Positions 49,317 through 58,298 of a stretch of 64,000 bases of DNA are shown here, piece by piece. The position numbers and the translations under genes were made by a program. This DNA is from Dyella sp. ASV21 (GTDB lineage: Bacteria > Pseudomonadota > Gammaproteobacteria > Xanthomonadales > Rhodanobacteraceae). Position 1 is the stretch's first letter. Each line of letters begins with the position of its first letter. Where the stretch lies: positions 1-64,000 of the forward strand of contig NZ_JAELTT010000022.1 of the NCBI RefSeq assembly GCF_016428975.1. Direction: 5' to 3'. The notes below the pieces were generated by a model that was not told where the DNA came from, ran no database searches, and saw nothing but the letters and a program-made list of their open reading frames with translations.

Positions 49317-50015
49317 ATGAGCCTCTCCATCAGCCCACGCGCCGCCCTGATCCTGGTCGATGTGCAGCCCGACTTCATGCCGGGCGGCACGCTTGCCTGC
49401 CACGAAGGCGATGCGATCGTGCCCGGTATCGACCAACTGCTGCGGCGGCGCCTGTTCTCGCACGTGGTGGCGACGCAGGATTGGCATCCAGCCGATCACA
49501 TTTCATTTGTCGGCTCCCACCCGGGACGCACGCCGTTTGAACGCATTCCGCTCTACGGTCACGCGCAAACGCTGTGGCCGGCGCATTGCGTGCAGAACAC
49601 GGCCGGCGCGGCGCTGCATCCGGCGATCGATTGGTCGACGGTGGACAAGGTGATCCGCAAGGGCGACGACCCGCGCGTGGACTCGTATAGCGGCTTTCGC
49701 GAAAACCACGGCCCCGACGGTCGCCGCCCGGCGACTGGCCTGGCCGAGTGGCTGCGCGGGCGCGGCGTGGATGAAGTCTATCTATGCGGCCTCGCGCGCG
49801 ATGTCTGCGTGCTGTGGACAGCGCAAGATGCCGTGGATCTGGGCTATCGCACGCATGTGCTGTGGGATCTCACGCGCCCGGTCACGCCGGAAAGCGACAT
49901 TCCCACGCGCATCCGCTTCGATCAGCTGGGTGTGGACGTGATCCACGCGCTCGATCTGGCGCATGCGCAGCAACCGCCTACCAGTCGACAAGCGGCCGGT
50001 CACTCGCGGACGTAA
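49317..50015 (+). CDS. pncA: Nicotinamidase
   Basis: The 232-residue protein has the full PncA pattern. The catalytic Asp15 lies in LVDVQPDF, metal ligands are in DWHPADH (about residues 57-63), and a Lys is in KVIRKGDD. The nucleophile Cys is in GLARDVCVLWTAQDAVDLGY. It converts nicotinamide to nicotinate for NAD salvage. The ATG at 49317 was chosen. The C-terminal 15 residues are extra relative to E. coli PncA. Confidence 0.92.
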   Translation: MSLSISPRAALILVDVQPDFMPGGTLACHEGDAIVPGIDQLLRRRLFSHVVATQDWHPADHISFVGSHPGRTPFERIPLYGHAQTLWPAHCVQNTAGAALHPAIDWSTVDKVIRKGDDPRVDSYSGFRENHGPDGRRPATGLAEWLRGRGVDEVYLCGLARDVCVLWTAQDAVDLGYRTHVLWDLTRPVTPESDIPTRIRFDQLGVDVIHALDLAHAQQPPTSRQAAGHSRT

Positions 50016-50071
50016 GCCCGCTCCCCGCCGCGAGCACAGAACCGTGCGGATGCCCCCCGCACCCATGCGAT

Positions 50072-50260
50072 TTACCCGTCGTTCTCCGTACCCACGTTCA
50101 CCTGCCAAGCGCCGTCCGCATCCACCTCCACCGCAAGGTCGATGGGCCGGCAACAGACCTGGCAATCCTCGATATAGCGCTGACTATCGACCGAGCCGTC
50201 GATCAGGATCTCGATCGGCTCGCCGCAGTACGGGCAATGGATGAGGAAGGGTTCGAGCAT
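50072..50260 (-). CDS. CPXCG-motif zinc-ribbon protein
   Basis: The 62-residue protein has CPYCGEPIEILID and CQVCCRPIDL: two CxxC knuckles, the signature of the CPXCG cysteine-rich family. It likely binds one zinc. The start at 50260 gives the family-type N-terminus (MLEPFLIHCPYCG). The function is unknown. The gap to pncA (50016-50071) holds a GTGCGG/CCGCAC hairpin only. Confidence 0.8.
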   Translation of the reverse strand: MLEPFLIHCPYCGEPIEILIDGSVDSQRYIEDCQVCCRPIDLAVEVDADGAWQVNVGTENDG

Positions 50261-50306
50261 GTCGGCCGAGGTGCGCACCCGCGCACCACTCACGGTAGTG
50301 GATGGA

Positions 50307-50723
50307 TCAGCGCTTGGCCTGCGATAGCGCGGAGCCGTATTTGTTGACCTCCAGCAGGGCGGTTTCGCCCGCCCCCAACGTGGTGCTCACCTGCGCATGG
50401 TCGCCCGGCTTGCGGCACGCCCCCGAGTTCTGCAACGACACGGTGTGGGTGCCGCTGGGCAGGTAGAACGTGGTTTGCTCGCCGGTTTCCAGCTGGGCGG
50501 CGAACTTGTCATCGATAAGGATCTGGCTGGAGCAGCCTCCACCGAAATAGCCGTTGGCACGCACCACCTGCAAGGTGGCATCGCCCGCGCCGGGGGCCTG
50601 GTACAGGAACACGCGGTTGGCCACCGCATCGCGGATCGCCGTGTCGTGCGTGCCCTCGACGCCACAGCCCGCCAGCACAGCCGCCCCGATCACCGCGATC
50701 GTCATGAGATGCATCGTCTTCAT
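50307..50723 (-). CDS. Outer-membrane-type lipoprotein of unknown function
   Basis: The 138-residue protein has a lipobox LAGC (Cys20) after MKTMHLMTIAVIGAAVLAG. The residue after Cys is Gly, not Asp, so export to the outer membrane is likely. The mature part (Cys64, GGGCSSQILIDDKFAAQLETGEQTTFYLPSGTHTV) resembles DUF2846-type small lipoprotein folds. The function is unknown. Confidence 0.75.
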   Translation of the reverse strand: MKTMHLMTIAVIGAAVLAGCGVEGTHDTAIRDAVANRVFLYQAPGAGDATLQVVRANGYFGGGCSSQILIDDKFAAQLETGEQTTFYLPSGTHTVSLQNSGACRKPGDHAQVSTTLGAGETALLEVNKYGSALSQAKR

Positions 50724-50775
50724 GGCAGGTACCTATCCACATGGAGTGCAGATGTGCAGCATCGCCATCGCGCAA

Positions 50776-51225
50776 TCAAGCGGGTGTGAATGGCGGGCGC
50801 CACGCGGAAGGCAGCAAAATCTGGAACCAGCCTTCGCGCGCGGTGCGTCGCGCCAACTGCAACACCGCCTTGTCTTTGCTCAGCAGCCATTGCGCGCCAG
50901 CCGCACAGGCCAACTCCAGAAACTTCTGGTCATCGGGATCGGCGCAGCGCGGCAGCCGGATGCCTTCGGGCATGGCCAGCGCATGCACGCGTTGCGCGCA
51001 GCGATCGAAATCGCGCATGGCCGTCGCGCGAACATCCGCCGCCAGGCGCAAGGCGGGGTACTCCAGCACGGCCAGCCATTCGTCGCGGCACACCTCGTCC
51101 ACCACCAGTTGCACCTGCCCGGACTCCAACGCGGCGCGTACGTGGTCGCTGCCGGCATCGCGGAACACGAACAGGTCAAGGGCAACGTTGGTATCGAGAA
51201 CGAGGCGCGGCGGATGATCGGGCAT
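50776..51225 (-). CDS. PIN-domain protein (putative ribonuclease)
   Basis: The 149-residue protein has LVLDTNVALDL (first Asp of the PIN site) and ADPDDQKFLELACAAGAQWLLSKDKAVL (later acidic residues), matching the COG1569-type PIN toxin-like family. No antitoxin gene lies next to it, so a classical toxin-antitoxin pair is not evident. ATG at 51225 was chosen among several. Confidence 0.8.
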   Translation of the reverse strand: MPDHPPRLVLDTNVALDLFVFRDAGSDHVRAALESGQVQLVVDEVCRDEWLAVLEYPALRLAADVRATAMRDFDRCAQRVHALAMPEGIRLPRCADPDDQKFLELACAAGAQWLLSKDKAVLQLARRTAREGWFQILLPSAWRPPFTPA

Positions 51226-51301
51226 GGCGCGCATGGTGCCACAGCCGGTGTGGCCTGACGCGCGGCTACAATACCCTCTTACTACGCTGTGGATGACCGA
51301 C

Positions 51302-51574
51302 ATGACCGAACGCCGCTTTGACGACTACACCGCCCAGGCCACGGCGGTGCTCGAGGGTTCGCGCTTTACCGCCTGTATCGTGGTGACGCCCATCACGCGC
51401 TCGGGCTTTCCGGTGTATTACGCCGTGTGCGAAAACCGTAGCTTCCGCCAGCGTGAACCGGCCGAACTGGCGGCGTCCGAAGCCTTGGCCGCCATCCTTG
51501 CGCTGGAGGATGACGGCACCCCGGTATTTCCCGATGACTACACCGGTTTCCACGACGAGCCGCCAGCGGAATGA
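51302..51574 (+). CDS. Small protein of unknown function
   Basis: The 90-residue protein contains VLEGSRFTACIVVTPITRSGFPVYYAVCENRSFRQREPAELAASEALAAILAL, a compact alpha/beta fold. The gene is coupled to the YgjP-type gene (ATGA overlap at 51571). No family is recognised. Confidence 0.65.
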   Translation: MTERRFDDYTAQATAVLEGSRFTACIVVTPITRSGFPVYYAVCENRSFRQREPAELAASEALAAILALEDDGTPVFPDDYTGFHDEPPAE

Positions 51575-52077
51575 CCCACTGGAAGTACCTGGGCGGCTAC
51601 CCTGCGGCACTGCTCGACAAAGTGAACCGCATGATCGAGCGCGGGGAACTGGGCGACTACCTCGCCAAGCGCCACCCAGACCGTCACCAGGTCCAGAGCG
51701 ACAAGGCGCTGTACGCCTATACGAACGCGCTGCGCCAGGAACACCTGCGCAACGCGCCGGGCATCGACCGCGTGTGGTACGACAGCAAGCTCGATGTCAT
51801 CAATCGTGCGCTGGGCATGCATACCGCGATCTCGCATGTACATGGCTCCCGCTTGAAGACACGCAAGGAAATTCGCATCGCCTCCCTGTTTCGCGATGCC
51901 GCGCCGGAGTTCCTGCAGATGATCGTGGTGCACGAGTTGGCCCACCTGAAGGAAACCGAGCACAACAAGGCGTTCTACCAGCTTTGCGAGTACATGCAGC
52001 CGGACTACCACCAGCAGGAATTCGACCTGCGCCTCTACCTGACCTGGCGCGACCTCGAGGCACGGCGCAACGCCTAG
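51571..52077 (+). CDS. YgjP/DUF45-type metallopeptidase-like protein
   Basis: The 168-residue protein has HELAHLKETEHNKAF (about residues 117-131), the zincin HExxH motif with the later His. It fits the YgjP/SprT-like soluble metallopeptidase group. Some members are thought to act on proteins at damaged DNA; its substrate here is unknown. It is coupled to the gene before it. Confidence 0.82.
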   Translation: MTHWKYLGGYPAALLDKVNRMIERGELGDYLAKRHPDRHQVQSDKALYAYTNALRQEHLRNAPGIDRVWYDSKLDVINRALGMHTAISHVHGSRLKTRKEIRIASLFRDAAPEFLQMIVVHELAHLKETEHNKAFYQLCEYMQPDYHQQEFDLRLYLTWRDLEARRNA

Positions 52078-52139
52078 CCTGAGTAGCGGCGGGGGCACGA
52101 TAGAATGGACCGGTGCCCCTGCCGGAACGGTTCCGTCCC

Positions 52140-53054
52140 ATGCCTCGCAAGCTGTCACAACTGTTCCAACGCCGCACCCACACCATCACCATCAGCGGCC
52201 GCCCCTACATCAGCCACGGTTTGATGCGGCGCTTTTGGGACGACATCTACCACTTCGCGCTGACCATTCGCTGGCCCACCTTTTTCGGCCTGGCCGCCGC
52301 GGTGTTCCTGGCGCTCAATACGGCTTTTGGCGCGCTGTACCAGTTGGGCGATCACGCCATCGCCAACAAGTTTCCCGACGATTTCAGTGGCGCGTTTTTC
52401 TTCAGCGTGGAAACACTGGCGACGGTGGGCTACGGTGACATGCATCCGCAGACGGTGTATGGGCATGTGGTGGCCACGCTGGAAATCTTTACCGGCATGC
52501 TGAGCATCGCCTTGGTCACTGGCCTGGTGTTTGCGCGCTTCTCCCGGCCACGCGCCAAGATCCTGTTCGCCGAGCACCCGGTGATCCGCCGCATCCACGG
52601 CCAGCCCACGCTGATGATCCGCGCGGCCAATGCGCGGCAAAACGTGATTGCGCAGGCGTCGGCGGAGCTGCACTTATTGCTGCGCGAATCTTCCCCGGAG
52701 GGCTTTCGACTGCGGCGCATTCACGACGTAAAGCTGATGCGCGACCGCCATCCCGTATTCATGCTCAGCTGGAGCTTGATGCATGTGATCGACGAGCAAA
52801 GCCCGCTGCACGGCCTCACGCCCGAGGCGCTGGCCGCCGCCGAAGCATCGCTGGTGTTGTCCATCGAGGGCGTGGACGAAACCACCGCGCAAACCATGCA
52901 GGCCCGTCACCAATGGAGCTGCCGCGATTGGCGCTGGAACCATCGCTACGTGGACCTGGTGCACGATGACGAGGAAGGCATGGCGCACATCGACTACGAC
53001 GTGTTTCACGACGTCGTGCCGGTGGATGAGTCGGACGATGATCTGAACGTCTAG
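52140..53054 (+). CDS. Inward-rectifier-type K+ channel (KirBac-like)
   Basis: The 304-residue protein has two membrane segments (about 45-65 and 108-130) around the pore helix and the filter TVGYGDMHP, the K+ signature. The cytoplasmic domain (about 145-300) is an Ig-like fold of the Kir type (ANARQNVIAQASAELHLLLRE, then WSLMHVIDEQSPLHGL). It moves K+ across the inner membrane with inward rectification. ATG at 52140 was chosen. Confidence 0.9.
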   Translation: MPRKLSQLFQRRTHTITISGRPYISHGLMRRFWDDIYHFALTIRWPTFFGLAAAVFLALNTAFGALYQLGDHAIANKFPDDFSGAFFFSVETLATVGYGDMHPQTVYGHVVATLEIFTGMLSIALVTGLVFARFSRPRAKILFAEHPVIRRIHGQPTLMIRAANARQNVIAQASAELHLLLRESSPEGFRLRRIHDVKLMRDRHPVFMLSWSLMHVIDEQSPLHGLTPEALAAAEASLVLSIEGVDETTAQTMQARHQWSCRDWRWNHRYVDLVHDDEEGMAHIDYDVFHDVVPVDESDDDLNV

Positions 53055-53086
53055 GCCGAAAGGCTCGGGGCCTCCCTCACCCATGC

Positions 53087-54049
53087 TCAGACCGTCAGCA
53101 GCACCTTGCCGATGGCCTGACGGCTTTCCAGGAATCGATGCGCCTGCGCACCGTCGCGCAACGGGTAGCGCGCAGCAATCTGCGGCTTGAGCGTGCCCTG
53201 GCGCACCTGCTGGAACAGGGCGTCGGCGCGCTGGCGGCGTACGTCCGCACCTGTCAGCACGTTCCACAGATCGCCACCGGTCAGCGTCAGCGAGCGATCC
53301 ATCAGCTGGCGCGGGTCGACGGGCGCCGGATCGCCAGCGGCCATGCCATAGAAGACCACGGTGCCGCCGATGCGCGCCACGCGCAAGCTGTCGGCCAGTG
53401 TGCGGCCCACCGAGTCATACACCACGTCCGCGCCATGCCCACCGCTCAGCGCAAGGCTGGCCTGCACCCAGTCGTCGTAACCAACGGCCACGTCGGCGCC
53501 GGCGGCAATCACGGCATCGCGCCGCGCCTCGCTGGAGGCAACGCCGAGCACCACCGCGCCCAGTGCCTTGAGCATCTGCACCAGCAGCAATCCCACACCG
53601 CCCGCGGCGGCGTGCACTATCGCGACATCGTCGGGCCGCACCAGGAAGCTATCGCTGACCAGGTACTGCGCGGTCAGCCCTTGCAGCAATAGCGCTGCCG
53701 CCGTATCGGCATCGATATCCTCAGGCAGCGGGATAAGGCGCTCGCGATCCACCACAACCAGCTCCGCATTGGCGTGCGGCATGTCGGCAAAGCCCACGCG
53801 GGTACCCTCAGCAAACTGCGTTTCGCCCTGGGGCGCCCAGGCCACCACGCCCGCCCCTTCGTAACCAAGCACCCACGGCGCCTCTCCAGTGAGGTGATAG
53901 TTGCCGTTGCGGCGGTACACATCGGCGAAATTGAGCCCCACGCTCTGCATGCGCACCAGCAGCTGACCGGGACCCGGCACCGGATCGGGGCGCTCGGTCC
54001 AGCGCAACACGTCGGCCGAACCGAACTGGTCAAAGGTCAGGGCATGCAT
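53087..54049 (-). CDS. NADPH:quinone oxidoreductase-like protein
   Basis: The 320-residue protein has VGLNFADVYRRNGNYHL and GYEGAGVVAWAP in the N-terminal domain and AAAGGVGLLLVQMLKALGAVVLG in the cofactor domain. These match QOR/CryZ-type MDR proteins without zinc. It reduces quinones or enones with NADPH. AGGAAATAACC precedes the ATG. It is convergent with the K+ channel. Confidence 0.86.
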   Translation of the reverse strand: MHALTFDQFGSADVLRWTERPDPVPGPGQLLVRMQSVGLNFADVYRRNGNYHLTGEAPWVLGYEGAGVVAWAPQGETQFAEGTRVGFADMPHANAELVVVDRERLIPLPEDIDADTAAALLLQGLTAQYLVSDSFLVRPDDVAIVHAAAGGVGLLLVQMLKALGAVVLGVASSEARRDAVIAAGADVAVGYDDWVQASLALSGGHGADVVYDSVGRTLADSLRVARIGGTVVFYGMAAGDPAPVDPRQLMDRSLTLTGGDLWNVLTGADVRRQRADALFQQVRQGTLKPQIAARYPLRDGAQAHRFLESRQAIGKVLLTV

Positions 54050-54244
54050 GGTTATTTCCTGAAGCGTTGCTGGGGTTGGGGTGGGCAGTGTGGACATCCG
54101 CCCCGCGAGTGTCGAGAAAGCGGCCCCCCCTTTTGCACAGCAACCTTGCGCAAGCCTGACACCTTTCGTCAACCTGACGAAAGATCGCGCGTTGTTCACG
54201 ACGTTGGGCCGGACGTCTCGGCCCCCTGTACAGGGAAAATCGCC

Positions 54245-55171
54245 GTGCGGCGCACCTTCATCGTGGGATGCCCACGTTCCGGCACCACCATTGTGCAAGC
54301 TTTGCTGGCGCGCCATCCGGAGGTCTACACGCTGCCCGAAACCGCTTTCTTCGAGCAGCTCTACGGCGACCTGGATTGGCGCTGGGGCGATACGCGCGCC
54401 AAGCGGGAGCCGCGCAAGTGGCACCACCGCCTGGGCCTCACACGCAAGCGCGTGCGCGAACTCTACGTCGCCTTGCGCGGCCAGCTGCCGACACCGGCCG
54501 CGCGCCGCTTTCCCACGCCATGGCTGCGCACGGGCATCGATGGGCGCTTCATCGATCTGCTCGATGCTGCGGCGAGGGCGGCCGGGCGCAACCTGTGGCT
54601 GGAGAAGACCCCCAACCATCTGCTGTACATCCCGGAAATCGAAGCGCAGTTGCCCGACGCGCGGTTTGTGCATGTGGTGCGGCGTGGTACGGACGTACTG
54701 GCCTCACTGGCCGATGTATACCTGCGCTACGAGAACGACCAGGCCTTCGGCGGCGGTACGGTGCACTGGGCTCGGCGCTGGAATCGCGCAGCCGCCATTC
54801 ATGGGCAGCACGTGGGCCGTCCGCACCACCATTTCGTGTTTCACGACGACCTCGTGCAACGCCCCGAGGTCGAGTGGGCGAGGCTTTGCGCGTTCCTGGG
54901 GCTGCCCTTGGACGCCCGGTTGGACAACGCCTGCCAGCAAACCATCGCCAACCTCGAACACGAACCGTGGAAGCTGGCCGCAGTACATGGCCAGGTTCGT
55001 CCGTCCGAGCCCAAGGTGGACAGCGTATTCGGCCCGCAGGTGCAACGCTGGCTGGCCGAACACCTTGTCTCCTACGACGCACTGCGCCGACGCTGCCGCG
55101 ACGGTCAACGCCCCTACGCCGCTCCACGCCTGCGCGTGGCCTGCGAGGCGCCCGCCGCCATCGCGCGCTGA
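54245..55171 (+). CDS. Sulfotransferase (PAPS-dependent), no TPR
   Basis: The 308-residue protein has the 5'-phosphosulfate-binding loop FIVGCPRSGTTIVQALLARHPEV near the N-terminus and a 3'-phosphate-binding RFVHVVRRGTDVLASLADVY further on. No other domain is attached. GTG at 54245 follows AGGGAAAATCGCC. It is the first of four sulfotransferases in this locus. The sulfate acceptor is unknown. It would use PAPS as donor in the cytoplasm. Confidence 0.86.
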   Translation: MRRTFIVGCPRSGTTIVQALLARHPEVYTLPETAFFEQLYGDLDWRWGDTRAKREPRKWHHRLGLTRKRVRELYVALRGQLPTPAARRFPTPWLRTGIDGRFIDLLDAAARAAGRNLWLEKTPNHLLYIPEIEAQLPDARFVHVVRRGTDVLASLADVYLRYENDQAFGGGTVHWARRWNRAAAIHGQHVGRPHHHFVFHDDLVQRPEVEWARLCAFLGLPLDARLDNACQQTIANLEHEPWKLAAVHGQVRPSEPKVDSVFGPQVQRWLAEHLVSYDALRRRCRDGQRPYAAPRLRVACEAPAAIAR

Positions 55172-55184
55172 GACCCCGGAGTGC

Positions 55185-56510
55185 TCACGCCAGGCCGGGT
55201 ACTGCGACTTCGCTGGCGCGGTTGAAGTCGCCGATGGCCTCGACCAGATCAGTGACCGCCGCGCGCTCTACGTCGGTGAGATCCGGGTTCCAGCTATCGA
55301 GAATCATCACCACACGGGTTTCGTTGCTGCGGTTCCATGCTTCGTGTTCAAAGGTGTCATCGAAGCTCACGCAGCGCCCCTCCTGCCACTCGTGGATCTC
55401 GCCGCCCACGTTCAAGGCGCACTCGGACGGCACGATCAAGGGCAGATGCGTCACCAGCCGCGTATTGGTGACGCCACGGTGCGGCAGGATATGCGTACCC
55501 GGGCTGAGCACGGAAAACAACGTCTCCGGCGCGTGGTCGCGAATGCGCACCAGCGGCAACGAATCGAGCAGGGCCGAGGTGCGTGGGCAACGTGCGCAGT
55601 TGTCGTCGAAGCGGTCGCCATGACGGTAGAAGAAGAACGCATCCCACGAGGCCGCCTGCGCACCGGAGCCCTGGAGATAACCCTTCAGGCTCTCGGGGCT
55701 CTGCTCGCCGAGGAAAGGCAGCAACGGCTGCTCCTCGGCCAGCACCGCCCGCAGTTCCTCGCGCACGAGCTCGGTGGCCGCCGCCAACTCCGCCTGCCAC
55801 GGGAAACGCGCCGTAGGGTAATAGGGTTGGCTGGGAATCCCTGGAAAGTACAGGAACTTGGGCTTCTGTCGCGGATCGGGCAGCGGCGCGGGCTGCTCTC
55901 CAAGATAGATGGAAAGGCACTGCTCCACGCGCGCAAGTTCGGCGGCCCCGTAGCGCTCCCGCAGCGGCGCCAACACCGCATCGAAAGCACCGCGGCGACC
56001 GACATCGATGACACGGATGGCGTGCTTGACGGCCTCTTGCAAACCAGGGGCCGTCGTTGCGTCGTTCATCCACCGCCCCATGCCTTGGGCGGTGTTGAGT
56101 GCGCCAAAATAGGCCAGCAACGCGCCATGCGACTCCCCCAACTGCTCCAGGGAGATGCCCAGGCGCAGACGCGCGACGAACATCTGCGGCGCCAGTTGCA
56201 CGCAGTGCCGCAAGCTAGAAACCGCCCCCCGCCAGTCTCCCGCCGCCATCTGCGCCGCGCCAAGCTGATGCAGCACCTCCGGATTGCCCGGCTGAACCTG
56301 TGCAGCCTGCAGGAGCAGCGCAATGCCACGCAGCGCGTCGCCACGCTGCAGGTGGCGACTGGCAACGAACTGCAAAGCTTCGGCATCGTGAGGAAGCAAC
56401 TCCAGCAGTCGCGCAAAATACTGTTCCGCCAGCGCTACGTCGCCGTGCTTCAGACCATTCAGCGCCAACTCGCGCAGCGCCACCGCGCCCCCGTCCATCC
56501 CGCTACTCAT
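55185..56510 (-). CDS. TPR-linked aspartyl/asparaginyl beta-hydroxylase-like protein
   Basis: The 441-residue protein has an N-terminal TPR block (about 10-140), then a 2-oxoglutarate dioxygenase domain. The Fe sites are HRG in HILPHRGVTN and His in FEHEAWN, and the 2-oxoglutarate Arg is likely in NETRVVMI. Eukaryotic AspH hydroxylates Asp/Asn in EGF domains of exported proteins. Here the TPRs may bind a peptide target. It faces the sulfotransferase at 54245 (convergent) and is divergent from the one at 56671. Confidence 0.82.
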   Translation of the reverse strand: MSSGMDGGAVALRELALNGLKHGDVALAEQYFARLLELLPHDAEALQFVASRHLQRGDALRGIALLLQAAQVQPGNPEVLHQLGAAQMAAGDWRGAVSSLRHCVQLAPQMFVARLRLGISLEQLGESHGALLAYFGALNTAQGMGRWMNDATTAPGLQEAVKHAIRVIDVGRRGAFDAVLAPLRERYGAAELARVEQCLSIYLGEQPAPLPDPRQKPKFLYFPGIPSQPYYPTARFPWQAELAAATELVREELRAVLAEEQPLLPFLGEQSPESLKGYLQGSGAQAASWDAFFFYRHGDRFDDNCARCPRTSALLDSLPLVRIRDHAPETLFSVLSPGTHILPHRGVTNTRLVTHLPLIVPSECALNVGGEIHEWQEGRCVSFDDTFEHEAWNRSNETRVVMILDSWNPDLTDVERAAVTDLVEAIGDFNRASEVAVPGLA

Positions 56511-56670
56511 CGTTTTCTCTGAGACCCCGCCCCGTTGCGCCCCCGATCAGATCCACCGCCGTTTGAAGGGAGGTGGTATGGGCATAATAGACATGTTTTG
56601 ATGGGTCGCGTGCATGTAACGCTGACGCGACTGCTTTAGGTCGTGATAGCACTTTCCGGAGCCGAACGTC

Positions 56671-58251
56671 TTGATCAATCCGCGTCTGCAGGGGCTGGAC
56701 TCAGCCGCCGTCCAGCAAGTGGTCGCCGCCGCCGAAGCCCTCGATGCGGGGCGAGTGGATGAGGCCGAGCAACATCTGACACCGGTCCGCGCGCGACACC
56801 CGCAGCATCCCGAGGTTCTGCGCATGCAGGCGGGCATCCACGGGTTGCGCGGCCAGAGCCAGGACGCCATCGAGCTGATGCGCGAGGCGCTGATCCAGCG
56901 CCCACAGGACGCCGTGTACCACAACACGCTGGGCTCGTTACTGGGCAATGCCGGCGACTACGACGGCGCCATCGCCGCATTGAGGCGCACCTGCGAGCTG
57001 CAGCCGAGCATGGCGGTTGCCTGGTACAACCTGGGCGTGATGCTTACCCGCAGTGTGCGCAACGAAGAGGCGACCGCCGCCCTGCAACGCGCGATTAGCC
57101 TGGCACCCGATCACATGACCGCACGCGCCTTGCTGGCCGATGTGCTGCGGATGCGCGGCCAGACCGAACAGGCGGCGAGCGAGTACCGCCGGATCATCGC
57201 CGAACAGCCTTGGGCGGGCATGGCGTGGTGGGGCCTGGCCGACCTCAAGACCGTCAAGCTGGGCGCAACGGATATCGCCCAGATGAAAGAGGCCTTGCAT
57301 CACCGCAACGCCGGCGATGAGGATTTGATGGCTATCGGTTTCGCGCTCGCCAAGGCCTATGACGATGTCGGGCAGTACGCGGACTCGCTTGCCGCGCTGG
57401 CCGCCGCCAATGCGGTGGCGCGTCGGCGTCGCCACTGGAATCGCGAAGCGTTCTCCACCGGCGTGTCCGCCGTGGTCGATGCCTTTGCCGCCCACCCGGC
57501 CGCTGCCACCACGCCGGATCTCGGCAAGGAGGTGATCTTCATCGTCGGCCTGCCGCGTTCGGGTTCCACCTTGGTCGAGCAAATCCTCGCCTCGCATTCC
57601 TCCGTGGAGGGCGCGGGCGAGTTGCCCGATCTCACCCAAGTGCTCGCCGAGGAATCGCGTCGCCGCGGACAGCCCTTTCCACGCTGGGTCGCCGACATGA
57701 CGCCCGCGGACTGGGAGCGCCTGGGCCATCGCTATCTGGAGCGTACCCGCCACTGGCGACAACAGCGCCCGATGTTTACCGACAAGCTACCCGGCAACTG
57801 GATCTATCTGGGCGCGATACTGGCGATGTTGCCCGGCGCACGCATCATCAGCTGCCGCCGCGATCCGCTGGAGACCTGCTTCGGCTGCTATCGCCAGCGC
57901 CTGGACAACAATGAGTACACCCGCGACTTCGACGATCTGGCCGGCTTCTGGCGCGACTTCGATCGCACCCAGCGGCATTGGCTCGCCCACGCGCCCAAGC
58001 AGGTTTACGAGCACCGTTACGAGGCGCTGGTGGCCGATCCGGGCGCCAGCATTCGCGGACTCCTGGATTTCTGTGGACTGCCCTTCGAGGATGCCTGCCT
58101 GAACTTCCACGAGAATCGTCGCGAGGTACGCTCGCCCAGCGCCGCCCAGGTGAGGCAGCCGCTGCGTCAGGATTCCGCACGCAGCGCCGCCTATGGCGCG
58201 CTGCTGGACCCACTGCGCGCAGCGCTGGGGTTGCCAGCCTGGCAGCGTTGA
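56671..58251 (+). CDS. TPR-sulfotransferase fusion protein
   Basis: The 526-residue protein has about five TPR repeats (residues 10-200, with LNxxGxxxxxxG patterns) followed by a sulfotransferase domain: FIVGLPRSGSTLVEQILASHSSV is the 5'-PSB loop, and GARIISCRRDPLETCFGCY the 3'-PB region. It starts with TTG at 56671 after CCGGAG. The TPR part may select the substrate, as in tyrosylprotein-type systems, but no substrate is known here. Confidence 0.85.
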   Translation: MINPRLQGLDSAAVQQVVAAAEALDAGRVDEAEQHLTPVRARHPQHPEVLRMQAGIHGLRGQSQDAIELMREALIQRPQDAVYHNTLGSLLGNAGDYDGAIAALRRTCELQPSMAVAWYNLGVMLTRSVRNEEATAALQRAISLAPDHMTARALLADVLRMRGQTEQAASEYRRIIAEQPWAGMAWWGLADLKTVKLGATDIAQMKEALHHRNAGDEDLMAIGFALAKAYDDVGQYADSLAALAAANAVARRRRHWNREAFSTGVSAVVDAFAAHPAAATTPDLGKEVIFIVGLPRSGSTLVEQILASHSSVEGAGELPDLTQVLAEESRRRGQPFPRWVADMTPADWERLGHRYLERTRHWRQQRPMFTDKLPGNWIYLGAILAMLPGARIISCRRDPLETCFGCYRQRLDNNEYTRDFDDLAGFWRDFDRTQRHWLAHAPKQVYEHRYEALVADPGASIRGLLDFCGLPFEDACLNFHENRREVRSPSAAQVRQPLRQDSARSAAYGALLDPLRAALGLPAWQR

Positions 58252-58298
58252 GTGGGCGCCTGCCGGCATCGCAACCTCACGTCCCTGCCTATCCCTTC

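Noticed and set aside
50016-50071. Terminator between nicotinamidase and the CPXCG gene
   Set aside because: A GTGCGG/CCGCAC hairpin exists but is short and lacks a T-run on either strand.
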